Assembly (NCBI GenBank): GCA_016719165.1
Contig: JADKAJ010000002.1
Coordinates: forward strand, 434,001-498,000
From: Chitinophagaceae bacterium
Lineage (GTDB): Bacteria > Bacteroidota > Bacteroidia > Chitinophagales > Chitinophagaceae
Direction of reading: 5' to 3'
DNA length: 64,000 nt
Under the pieces are notes generated by a model, which had not been told where the DNA came from, did not search any database, and saw only the letters and a list, made by a program, of their open reading frames with translations. The position numbers and the translations under genes are program-made. This document shows, one piece after another, positions 34,133-41,570 of the stretch; within the stretch, counting starts at the first letter, position 1, and the number at the start of each line of letters is the position of its first letter.

Positions 34133-34182
34133 CTTTTTTCCAAAAAGAGGGATAAACAGGCCGATTTTACCGATGAATGGGC

Positions 34183-34629
34183 TTAGGGCCGCCTGTCGGG
34201 AAATAGTACATCTTTATTTCGCAGCCACAGGGCCTGGTCAAGGTTTTGGGTACTAAGCCCCTGGTAACGCATACTGATCATAAAGAAAACCATCTGGCCG
34301 CCAAGAAAGCCATAGGCAAGGTTCCTGTTTCTGTTATTGGCTGCCACCCCAAGAAAGGCAATACTAGAAGCCAAAGAAGCATAGCGGAGTATCGTACTTG
34401 TTTTTCTTTGCTTTTTTGCTTTTACATACAAATCGAAGCCAAGATCTGACATAGAAAACTCCCTGCTCAGATCTTTAAAACCCAGCCGTTCATTTCCTTT
34501 TTGAAAAACACCTCCGAAACGATAAATAGTTTGGTTGGTGTATTTATAACGGAGGGAGTCAATGGATTGAGAAAATAAATCTGCCTGCAGACAAAAAGTT
34601 AACATGAAAATGATAGAAGCAATCTTCAT
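34183..34629 (-). CDS. Membrane-associated secreted protein of unknown function
   Basis: The 148-residue protein has a signal peptide (MKIASIIFMLTFCLQADLFS), a charged middle and two short hydrophobic stretches (ILRYASLASSIAFLGVAAN and LAYGFLGGQMVFFMISM) that may be a hairpin in the membrane. The layout is seen in uncharacterised Bacteroidota proteins; no domain is recognised. It follows the gene ending at 34641 by 11 bases, so the two are probably cotranscribed. Confidence 0.65.
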   Translation of the reverse strand: MKIASIIFMLTFCLQADLFSQSIDSLRYKYTNQTIYRFGGVFQKGNERLGFKDLSREFSMSDLGFDLYVKAKKQRKTSTILRYASLASSIAFLGVAANNRNRNLAYGFLGGQMVFFMISMRYQGLSTQNLDQALWLRNKDVLFPDRRP

Positions 34630-34640
34630 AATGATTCTTA

Positions 34641-35150
34641 TTATTTAAGCAATTTGGATTGAATCACATTGTCGGCAAAAGATTTAAGAACGATGTAAGG
34701 ATTAGTTTTATTTTCCGGCTTTGGTATAAACGTGTTGGATGCTCTACTGGCAGTATCTTTTACAGGTATCACATCCACATGCCAGCGGATACTGTCAATC
34801 AAATAATTTTTGGAATAGGTTGAGTCATTGAAAATGGTTACTGCCAGTATATTACAAACCGGCGGCATATTTTTTATAAAATCCTTTGCTGATTTTTCAT
34901 TTAGTTTGCCTGAATTTGTTAATGACATCATTTCTGCCTGTATTCCTTCGCTAAAAAGTGTCATTACCTGCTCCCATTTAATAACATCAATTTTTTTTGT
35001 TTGAAAATACACCGTCATAAAATCATTAATACTATCAGGCACAATCGAAAATTTGTAAACAATTGTAAGGGGAATTTTTGAAGAGCGGGAATTACTCCTG
35101 AATGAATATCCTGCTATCAGAAGAATAAAAAATAACCCGATATTTTTCAT
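34641..35150 (-). CDS. Secreted protein of unknown function
   Basis: The 169-residue protein has an N-terminal signal or anchor (MKNIGLFFILLIAGYSFRSN) and a mixed alpha/beta mature part. No recognised domain or catalytic motif is seen. It is transcribed with the following gene at 34629 (11-base gap). Local AT content is higher than in the flanking housekeeping genes. Confidence 0.65.
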   Translation of the reverse strand: MKNIGLFFILLIAGYSFRSNSRSSKIPLTIVYKFSIVPDSINDFMTVYFQTKKIDVIKWEQVMTLFSEGIQAEMMSLTNSGKLNEKSAKDFIKNMPPVCNILAVTIFNDSTYSKNYLIDSIRWHVDVIPVKDTASRASNTFIPKPENKTNPYIVLKSFADNVIQSKLLK

Positions 35151-35167
35151 ACGCTATAAGTTTTAAT

Positions 35168-35206
35168 AAAGCAACCTGTCACTTATAAAATCTGACAGGT
35201 TACTTT
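35168..35206. terminator. Hairpin between 35376 and 35150 genes
   Basis: AAAGCAACCTGTCA and TGACAGGTTACTTT pair at 13 of 14 positions around an 11-base loop, with T/A-rich flanks. It probably ends transcription of the upstream minus-strand genes. Confidence 0.65.
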
Positions 35207-35379
35207 ATTTAAAAATTTTAATCTGCCGTCAAAATACATATTAAATCCAATAGAGCCCATCCGATTTAATAATCCTGTGTTGTATTTTATATATATATCG
35301 AATCTTGAGTTTGTTAATAGCCAAATGCGGATAGGAAGAAGGTAACCAACAAAAGGGATATTCTAAACAATGTATTCAT
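35183..35379 (-). pseudogene. Frameshifted small secreted gene
   Basis: An ATG at 35379 overlaps the stop of the upstream gene (ATGA) and encodes a signal peptide (MNTLFRISLLLVTFFLSAFG), but the frame stops at TAA 35316-35314. Shifting the frame by one inserted base after the signal peptide continues for 45 residues (NSRFDIYIKYNTGLLNRMGS, GFNMYFDGRLKFL) to a stop at 35183. The start overlap and the signal peptide argue for a real gene broken by an indel, or for a sequence error. The function is unknown. Confidence 0.45.
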
Positions 35380-35921
35380 TTTAAGTAGCTATTTTTTATA
35401 CAAGTATCTATTGATGCTTTAATACAATTAAGTAATGAAATCTTTGTTTCGAAAATTATACTCCTGTTAATTTTTATATTATTCTTTTCAGAGTACGGAA
35501 AGGAATTTATAATTAAAGAAGAAGAATCAATAGAGTTTGTATCAGAACCGTAAAATTTTATTGTAATCCACTTTGCTATTTCCGGGATTGACAATATCTC
35601 TCTTTTAATTCCCTTTTTCTTTTCCTCAAGTTGGTCTGCCGGCGTTTGAAAAAGTGGAGCCATTATTTCTGAATTCTTTTTGTTATACTGGCTTAATGCA
35701 TCTTCTTTTGTTATTACGCTTATTTTATTTTCTTTACAATATTTTTTAATCTCTTTTTGATCGTCCTTTTTTAATATATATTCTTCAGTATTATTCTCTT
35801 TTTTTAACTCTAAAACTATTGTTGGCATTGATAAAAATCTGTCCTTCTTTTTCCAACCGTATAAGATTAACAAAAACGTTAAGCCAAAACAAAAAAATAT
35901 TACTTTAATAGCCCCACTCAT
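35376..35921 (-). CDS. Single-span membrane protein of unknown function
   Basis: The 181-residue protein has one N-terminal membrane helix (VIFFCFGLTFLLILYGW) and a Lys/Glu-rich, largely helical outside domain with seven scattered hydrophobic patches. It is notably AT-rich. No family is recognised. It lies 29 bases after the frameshifted Cys-rich secreted gene and overlaps a small frameshifted secreted gene downstream, forming a compact unknown cluster. Confidence 0.65.
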   Translation of the reverse strand: MSGAIKVIFFCFGLTFLLILYGWKKKDRFLSMPTIVLELKKENNTEEYILKKDDQKEIKKYCKENKISVITKEDALSQYNKKNSEIMAPLFQTPADQLEEKKKGIKREILSIPEIAKWITIKFYGSDTNSIDSSSLIINSFPYSEKNNIKINRSIIFETKISLLNCIKASIDTCIKNSYLK

Positions 35922-35950
35922 AAACTAGATTCTAATATCAGGTAAAAAAA

Positions 35951-36585
35951 TTATAGCCCGATTATGCCAAAGCATTGATCAGCACTAATAAAGACAAATG
36001 ATAAACAGGCCGTAAGGGCAATTGCGCAATTATTTGAGTTTCCAGTATTAATTACACACTCATCATAAGCCCAATAACACAAACCAAATGCAGCCATAAA
36101 AGAAGCAAGACAATCAACATCAACCAGTACTATACTTTTTATTTTCCCATTTTTTACCAATGTAACAACTGCTTCATTAAAAATATTCACAGCCTTCTGA
36201 TTGTTTTCCATAAAGGAATACTTTTTATTAACACTTTGCCTCAGGCTAGCGATATTAACAAACAAATTGTCTAATTCTTTTTTGCTTTTGATTTTTGCAG
36301 CATCAAGAATATCTTTAAAATCTTGTTCAGATGCAGAGTTTTCGGCAAACCGATTAACTGCATCTTGCTTTTTACCTAAATAAATATTCACTGAGAAATC
36401 AACAATCAGATTAATCATTTCAACAAATTCCTGATCTTGTACTAATTTTTCAACATCGGAATTTAAAGAGTAATTAAAATTAAGAACGGTTGAATTGGAA
36501 GTTTGTGGAAGGCTTTTGGCATTAGCCGTGGTAACAAGGAAAGAGAGTAGTATTAATACCCCCCCATGAATGAATTTTTTAGCAT
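35951..36585 (-). pseudogene. Secreted Cys-rich protein gene frameshifted in a G7 tract (possibly phase-variable)
   Basis: The main frame from 36418 encodes 155 residues, but its sequence continues upstream in frame into a perfect signal-peptide core (GGVLILLSFLVTTANAKSLP) that lacks any start codon. An ATG at 36585 (MLKNSFMGG) joins that core only if one base is added to the run of seven Gs (36559-36565). The mature part is helical and ends in a hydrophobic region with six cysteines (CYWAYDECVINTGNSNNC is part of it). The family is not recognised. The tract could be a phase-variable switch, a recent mutation or a homopolymer sequencing error. Confidence 0.6.
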
Positions 36586-36919
36586 AGTAAAAAGGTTTAA
36601 AGGTTTTAAAATAATGAACTATCGGAAAACTAAAACACTTTTTTCAAACCTCCTATACCACTAACTGGTAATTCTTCTGGCTTAAATATTGATGCACCGG
36701 AGAACTCTGACTCAATAAATATTCCTCCTCCTCCCTTGTCAGTGTCTTCACAAAAGAAGTGTTATCAGAATTTGCCCTGGTCATTTAAAACGCTCAGGGA
36801 TAGAAAGGACCCCTTTGGGGGCTGTAAAAAATCCAACTACATTTATTTTAAGGCTGAAATTGTATTTTCTTTCGTAATTTCTATGCCTGGTTGACCAGGA
36901 CTACACTAAAACCACTGTT
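36586..36919. other. Intergenic region with two overlapping short frames and a small hairpin
   Basis: On the reverse strand 36653-36784 is an open frame of 43 codons from ATG 36784. A second frame without a start codon, ending at 36631, reads like protein (GGGGIFIESEFSGASIFKPE). Either may be the remnant of a gene. A CCCCTTTGGGG hairpin lies at 36812-36822. No convincing promoter for the 36920 gene is seen. Confidence 0.35.
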
Positions 36920-37948
36920 ATGAAGAAAATTAAATGGCTGCTTTTTGTTTGCGTTATAATGAACAGTTTTATTTCCGGGGCACAAACCCCGGTTGACAGT
37001 ATCCGGTTCTTTACTGAAGAAGGGATCATTGAAATGACCCTTACCACAGATATCAGAAAACTCCGGGCAAAAGAAAGTATAGAAGCATATCAGCCTGCTG
37101 ATATTTCGGTTCGTTTTCCTGGTAATACTATTATCAGTGAACCCATCCGGCTTTATGCCCGGGGAAAGTCGAGACGGGAAACCTGTAACCTGCCTCCCAT
37201 TATGCTGGACTTTCATAATCCCAGCTCTCCGCTATTATACCCGTTAAGCAGACTAAAACTGGTAGTTGGCTGCGGCACTTCCGAACAGGACGAACAACTG
37301 GTGCTGAAAGAGTACATCCTTTATAAGATGTATAATCTTTTAGAGGAAAGAAGTTTCCGTGCAAGACTGGCCAAAGTAACTTATAATGACAGCCGGGGCA
37401 AGATGAAATCTTATTCCCAATATGCATTTTTGTTAGAAGATGTAGATGATATGGCAAAAAGAAATGGCTGTAAAGCCAGTAAAAAAATGTCGTTCCATGT
37501 TGGAGAAACAGATCCCGGGCTGATGAATAAGGTAGAGATATTTGAATATATGATTGGGAATACAGACTGGTCGGTTCCGGGCAATCATAATATTAAAATG
37601 ATATACCCCAGGAATGATGAAAAAGCCCCGGTACTTCCTGTTCCGTATGATTTTGATAATTCAGGACTTGTAAATGCGTACTACGCTGTTCCCAATGAAT
37701 TATTAGGCAGTACTTCCGTTACACAAAGAATCTACAGGGGATATGTACGAACCCTGCCAGAGGTACAGCAAACACTGGATCTTTTCAGGGCTAAAAAGGA
37801 AAGCCTCTTCGCCCTGGTGAAGAATTTTGAACTATTCAAATCCAAAACAAGAGACGAAATAATTAATTACCTGAATGATTTTTATAAAGCCATCGAAAGT
37901 GAAAGCAGTGTGAAGTTCATTTTTGTAGATAATGCAAGGAGAGAGTAA
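36920..37948 (+). CDS. Secreted protein, possibly CotH-like kinase fold
   Basis: The 342-residue protein has a signal peptide (MKKIKWLLFVCVIMNSFISG). A central region contains LYARGKSRRETCNLPPIMLD, then KLVVGC, then LLEDVDDMAKRNG. A segment IFEYMIGNTDWSVPGNHNIK is followed by VPYDFDNSGLVN. The last two resemble the N-x-x-GN-D and D-F-D motifs of CotH-type protein kinases (a metal-binding Asp and a catalytic Asp). The match is weak and by eye; the enzyme could instead be an uncharacterised Bacteroidota family. Confidence 0.6.
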   Translation: MKKIKWLLFVCVIMNSFISGAQTPVDSIRFFTEEGIIEMTLTTDIRKLRAKESIEAYQPADISVRFPGNTIISEPIRLYARGKSRRETCNLPPIMLDFHNPSSPLLYPLSRLKLVVGCGTSEQDEQLVLKEYILYKMYNLLEERSFRARLAKVTYNDSRGKMKSYSQYAFLLEDVDDMAKRNGCKASKKMSFHVGETDPGLMNKVEIFEYMIGNTDWSVPGNHNIKMIYPRNDEKAPVLPVPYDFDNSGLVNAYYAVPNELLGSTSVTQRIYRGYVRTLPEVQQTLDLFRAKKESLFALVKNFELFKSKTRDEIINYLNDFYKAIESESSVKFIFVDNARRE

Positions 37949-38002
37949 GACTATTTTCTTAGCCTGTTGTAAGGCCAGTGCAACCAGGAAAAGAAAGAGT
38001 CC

Positions 38003-38503
38003 TTAATTTTTAAACCAGTGGTTTCTATAAGCATAAGATTTTTTGGTATGTGGTTTTAAACTCCTTCTTCGCCGCAACAATTTTTGAGAAGTATGAATAA
38101 ATTCATACTTAATGAATTTCATTTCGTGAAGATGAAACCGATCCTGGGAATGTGTCATAACAGGGATTCCCTTCTTATGATCAAAACCACCGGCAAGCAT
38201 GAACTTATTCGTGAATAAATCATTCATGCTTATCCGTATATCAACAAAAGGTTCAGCACCATGATCAAAAAAATAATTTGCTTCCCCGGGAATACCCCTG
38301 CTGCCTAATGTGGTGGTACTTGCCAACCAGGCCATCGTTTTAAAAAAATCAAGCGTTTTCATAATCTCTCCTTCCTGCTTCCGGATCATTTTTAATTTAC
38401 GACAGGCATCAGCTCTTTTCCAATGATCGCAGTCAACTGATAGTGCCGGATCAATAAAGCAGTTTTCTTTTACCATCACTTCTGAACCATTTTCCCTTTT
38501 CAT
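38003..38503 (-). CDS. Hypothetical protein
   Basis: The 166-residue frame has no signal peptide; its last 30 residues are very basic (LLRRRRSLKPHTKK). A possible later start lies at MIRKQEGEIMKTLDFF. It begins only 14 bases from the divergent SGNH hydrolase start, which leaves no room for two promoters, so the true start may be internal. No domain is recognised, and it could be a spurious frame. Confidence 0.4.
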   Translation of the reverse strand: MKRENGSEVMVKENCFIDPALSVDCDHWKRADACRKLKMIRKQEGEIMKTLDFFKTMAWLASTTTLGSRGIPGEANYFFDHGAEPFVDIRISMNDLFTNKFMLAGGFDHKKGIPVMTHSQDRFHLHEMKFIKYEFIHTSQKLLRRRRSLKPHTKKSYAYRNHWFKN

Positions 38504-38517
38504 TCGTAATTTGAAAT

Positions 38518-39219
38518 ATGAAAAGGTTGTTGCCTTTACTGCTTCCCTTCTTTTTAGTTGCCTGCGAAAAAACGGTCAATACCACCGTGCCCATCAATAA
38601 TAACCCGCCGCCCGGGAATGCATTGAAGACATGGCTGGCCCTTGGCGATTCCTATACCATCGGGCAGGGTGTGGGTGATGCAGAACGATTTCCTGCCCAA
38701 ACCGCCAATTGGTTAAAGCAAAACGGGATTAATATCAATATTCCGTACTATATCGCCACCACCGGCTGGACCACTGTCAACCTGCAATCCGCTATCAATG
38801 ATCAGAATCCCGGCACTTATGATGTAGTGAGCCTGCTGATCGGGGTGAATGATCAATACCAGACCCATGATACAACAGGTTACCGCCAGCGGTTTACCGA
38901 TCTGCTGGTAAAAGCAATCCAGCTGGCAAGGGGGAAAAAGGAAAATGTATTTGTGCTATCGATACCTGATTATAGTGTCACCCCGTTTGCGGCAGGAAAT
39001 GATACGGCCCGCATCCGGCAGGAAATTGACTGGTTCAATGCCATTAATAAAAGTGTGACCAATAGTTACAATTGCCCTTATCTCGATATCACGCCTTCCA
39101 CCCGGGAAGGCAGGTATGACCGCAGCCTGATCGCTGCCGACGGCCTTCATCCTTCCGGCTTGGAATACCGTCGCTGGGCTTTCAGACTAGGACCGATGAT
39201 GCTTCCCGTATTGCGCTAA
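38518..39219 (+). CDS. SGNH/GDSL hydrolase lipoprotein
   Basis: The 233-residue protein has a lipoprotein signal (LLPLLLPFFLVACEK). The SGNH blocks are present: LALGDSYTIGQGVG (block I Ser), LLIGVNDQYQ (block III Asn) and ADGLHPSGLEYRRWA (block V Asp-x-x-His). It should be an outer-membrane or periplasmic esterase that removes acyl groups from lipids or carbohydrates. Confidence 0.9.
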   Translation: MKRLLPLLLPFFLVACEKTVNTTVPINNNPPPGNALKTWLALGDSYTIGQGVGDAERFPAQTANWLKQNGININIPYYIATTGWTTVNLQSAINDQNPGTYDVVSLLIGVNDQYQTHDTTGYRQRFTDLLVKAIQLARGKKENVFVLSIPDYSVTPFAAGNDTARIRQEIDWFNAINKSVTNSYNCPYLDITPSTREGRYDRSLIAADGLHPSGLEYRRWAFRLGPMMLPVLR

Positions 39220-39276
39220 ACTTTAGTTTTAGAATTATTTGAATTTGATAAAAATTGTCCTTTTTGAGGTCTTTTT

Positions 39277-39311
39277 CATCAAAAAAAGCCATAAAATGGC
39301 TTTTTTTGATG
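39277..39311. terminator. Perfect 16-bp terminator hairpin
   Basis: CATCAAAAAAAGCCAT and ATGGCTTTTTTTGATG pair perfectly around AAA, with A- and T-tracts in both arms. It lies between the convergent SGNH and Fn3-like genes and can act for both. Confidence 0.9.
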
Positions 39312-39362
39312 CTTTTTGACTCAAATCCTAAAAATAAAATCTTAATAAAATCCGGCCTTTTT

Positions 39363-39773
39363 CTACGGCTTTGGTAATGTTTTAAATTTTAATTCATTTC
39401 CGTAAACCACCGTCCCGTCATTATTTTTTACATAGGCTCTTATATAAAAAGTGGTATTCCAAGTAAGGCCCTTTACCCCTACATTAAACTGTTTGGGTCT
39501 TGCTGAATTAAGGATAACAGTTGGTACTGATAAAGGAATGTCAATCTTGGAAGGAGTGGTCGGACTCCCGGTCAGATTCAGACAAACCCCGGCCTTAGCC
39601 ATATTATTGCCGGCAATAGTGAAAAAACACTTTACGCTTACCTGGGTGATATCACTGACTTTATCCGTTTTTATCGAGGTAACATTATCGTCTTTTGAAT
39701 CTTTTATGGGTGTTAATGACGCTATGATCATAAAGATGCTGAACACACCCGGTATTATTAATAGCCTTTTCAT
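39363..39773 (-). CDS. Secreted protein with fibronectin-III-like domain
   Basis: The 136-residue protein has a signal peptide and an Ig/Fn3-like fold. The C-terminal stretch LTWNTTFYIRAYVKNNDGTV, followed by VVYGNELKFKT, is the common Bacteroidota pattern (Y-x-R-A-Y-a-x-N, then G-x-x-Y-G-N-e-x-x-F-x-T). Such domains mediate binding in secreted proteins; here it is a small single-domain protein. It lies 29 bases after the OmpA gene on the same strand. Confidence 0.75.
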   Translation of the reverse strand: MKRLLIIPGVFSIFMIIASLTPIKDSKDDNVTSIKTDKVSDITQVSVKCFFTIAGNNMAKAGVCLNLTGSPTTPSKIDIPLSVPTVILNSARPKQFNVGVKGLTWNTTFYIRAYVKNNDGTVVYGNELKFKTLPKP

Positions 39774-39802
39774 CTGCTTGGGTTTTTGGTGAAAAAACTT
39801 GT

Positions 39803-40885
39803 TTACAGTTTAATGAACTCCACTCTCCGGTTCAGTGCTTTGTTGGTGCCATTATCATTGGGAGCAACAGGTTCTTTCTCTCCTTTGCCATCGGTTTCAA
39901 TCCGGTTTGCCTCAATCCCGTAAGCTGTGCTCAAAGCATCCTTTACAGATGCTGCCCGGCGTTTGGACAGATCAAGATTGGCAGCATCGGCACCATCGGC
40001 ATCTGTGTGACCAACAATCCTGATCTTCAGGTCAGGGTTTTCAGCCATGATGCCTGCTATTTCTTTCAGCGTACCTGCCGACTGAGGTTTCAGCTTATCA
40101 GAATTCACGTCGAAATAAATACCATAACTCACCAGTTTACCTTCAGTGATGAGTTTATTGCGCATATCAGGTAGCCCGGTGGCAATGCGGACATTACCGA
40201 TCAACGGGGTGCCTTCATGAAAACGGATCATGTTATACTTCACTTTATCAGATATGGCACGGGCCAGATCAAAGATCTTGACTTCATCCTGGTACACCCG
40301 GATTCGCTGTTTTTGTACCCAGATGGAGATATGATATTTAGTTTCGGCCTTTTGCCTGATGGCAGCATCACCATTGGTGCTCTTCACATCAGGTGTACCA
40401 TCCGAATAATATGCAGAGAAGTATTGGCTGTAAGCAAAGGACAGTTTAACGCCGGTACCTCCCGGCCTGGCCAGGCCGAATAACGGGTCTTTTGGCTTGA
40501 TGGTACTGATAAGATAGAAATTGAAATAACTATTGTTGTGAGAAGGTGGTTGAGCCTGCGGTACCACATCAAACTCAATGGTATAATTTTCCGGCAGTGT
40601 CAATGGATCAAACAGGGTTGTAATGCTGCGGGGATTGGTGATCTTGAGCCACTTGCCGGGATACTTACCATAGGTCACAATTTCCCCGGAACCGGTGGTA
40701 TTCCATAAAACAGGAAAGTCGCCGATGTTTTCAGAAGAAAAATCATCAAAAAAAATAACCTTCTCTCCCGGTATAAAATCAAATTTTGAATAAATACGGG
40801 TCAACGAATCATTGTCCTGGGCTGTCAGGCTGTTGCTGTATGATAATGATAGTAGCAGGAATGCAGCCATGAATCTTTTTTTCAT
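39803..40885 (-). CDS. OmpA-family outer-membrane protein
   Basis: The 360-residue protein starts at ATG 40885 (MKKRFMAAFLLLSLSYSNSL), giving the signal peptide. Its N-terminal two thirds is a beta-rich domain of the concanavalin-like kind (EKVIFFDDFSSENIGDFPVL). The C-terminal peptidoglycan-binding OmpA domain (about residues 245-355) contains IRIVGHTDADGADAANLDLS, RRAASVKDALSTAYGI and NRRVEFIKL. It would link the outer membrane to the wall. A following Fn3-like gene on the same strand may be cotranscribed. Confidence 0.9.
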   Translation of the reverse strand: MKKRFMAAFLLLSLSYSNSLTAQDNDSLTRIYSKFDFIPGEKVIFFDDFSSENIGDFPVLWNTTGSGEIVTYGKYPGKWLKITNPRSITTLFDPLTLPENYTIEFDVVPQAQPPSHNNSYFNFYLISTIKPKDPLFGLARPGGTGVKLSFAYSQYFSAYYSDGTPDVKSTNGDAAIRQKAETKYHISIWVQKQRIRVYQDEVKIFDLARAISDKVKYNMIRFHEGTPLIGNVRIATGLPDMRNKLITEGKLVSYGIYFDVNSDKLKPQSAGTLKEIAGIMAENPDLKIRIVGHTDADGADAANLDLSKRRAASVKDALSTAYGIEANRIETDGKGEKEPVAPNDNGTNKALNRRVEFIKL

Positions 40886-41570
40886 ATGCTGGTAATTTGA
40901 TGTGTACGAATAGTGCTGAAAGCCCATTCGTTTCAGCATAGAAAGAGCGGCAACGAAAGAGCTTTACTTATTTATGTGTACTAAAGGTAGAACAGGATAT
41001 ACAGGAGAAGCAATTATACATAACAGAAAGAAGTATGATTCTTGTCATGTGGTAAGAAAAGAGTTTTATAATACAGTCCGGTAAGAAAACAACTATATAT
41101 ATTATCCTGTATATCCTGACCGGCTTCAATTTTACCAACAAGATATAATGGCATAGAGTAAAGAGCAGATTCATTACCCGGCATTAAACTATATTTTATT
41201 GTTACTGTATAGCAAGTTTAATTAAGATTCATTGATAGAACTGATGCTTAGCTGATAAGAATCACCTGAAAATTTTTTGAACCGCCACACTGGTATCGTA
41301 ACTTAGTAACACATCTTCCATCCATGGATAAGCGTTGATACACCGGCCTGGGGATTGCAGACCGGCGCTTACCGTCAGACCACACTACGGAAAATCCACA
41401 CAAGACACAACAAAGAAGGTTTAAGCTGTGCAAAATAAAATTGCACTCGAATCAGCATTTTAAACAAGGTTCTCCCTTTGGAGGGAGCAGTTTGTTTAAT
41501 CAGGGCGCAGGGGTCTTAACCTTTATTGAAGAGAGTGATTGATGTTACAGTTCACTTTAATTTTTATTTT
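40886..41570. other. Long intergenic region before the T9SS repeat protein
   Basis: A perfect 13-base inverted pair (CAGGATATACAGG at 40993-41005, CCTGTATATCCTG at 41106-41118) brackets about 100 AT-rich bases. A CTCCC...GGGAG hairpin is at 41472-41486. The block 41260-41430 has short frames on the reverse strand that read like protein but lack starts. I find no -7 box that I trust for the gene at 41571. Confidence 0.4.

Noticed and set aside
41248..41433. Protein-like frame on the reverse strand in the 41-kb gap
   Set aside because: It has no usable start, no family match by eye and no supporting signals.
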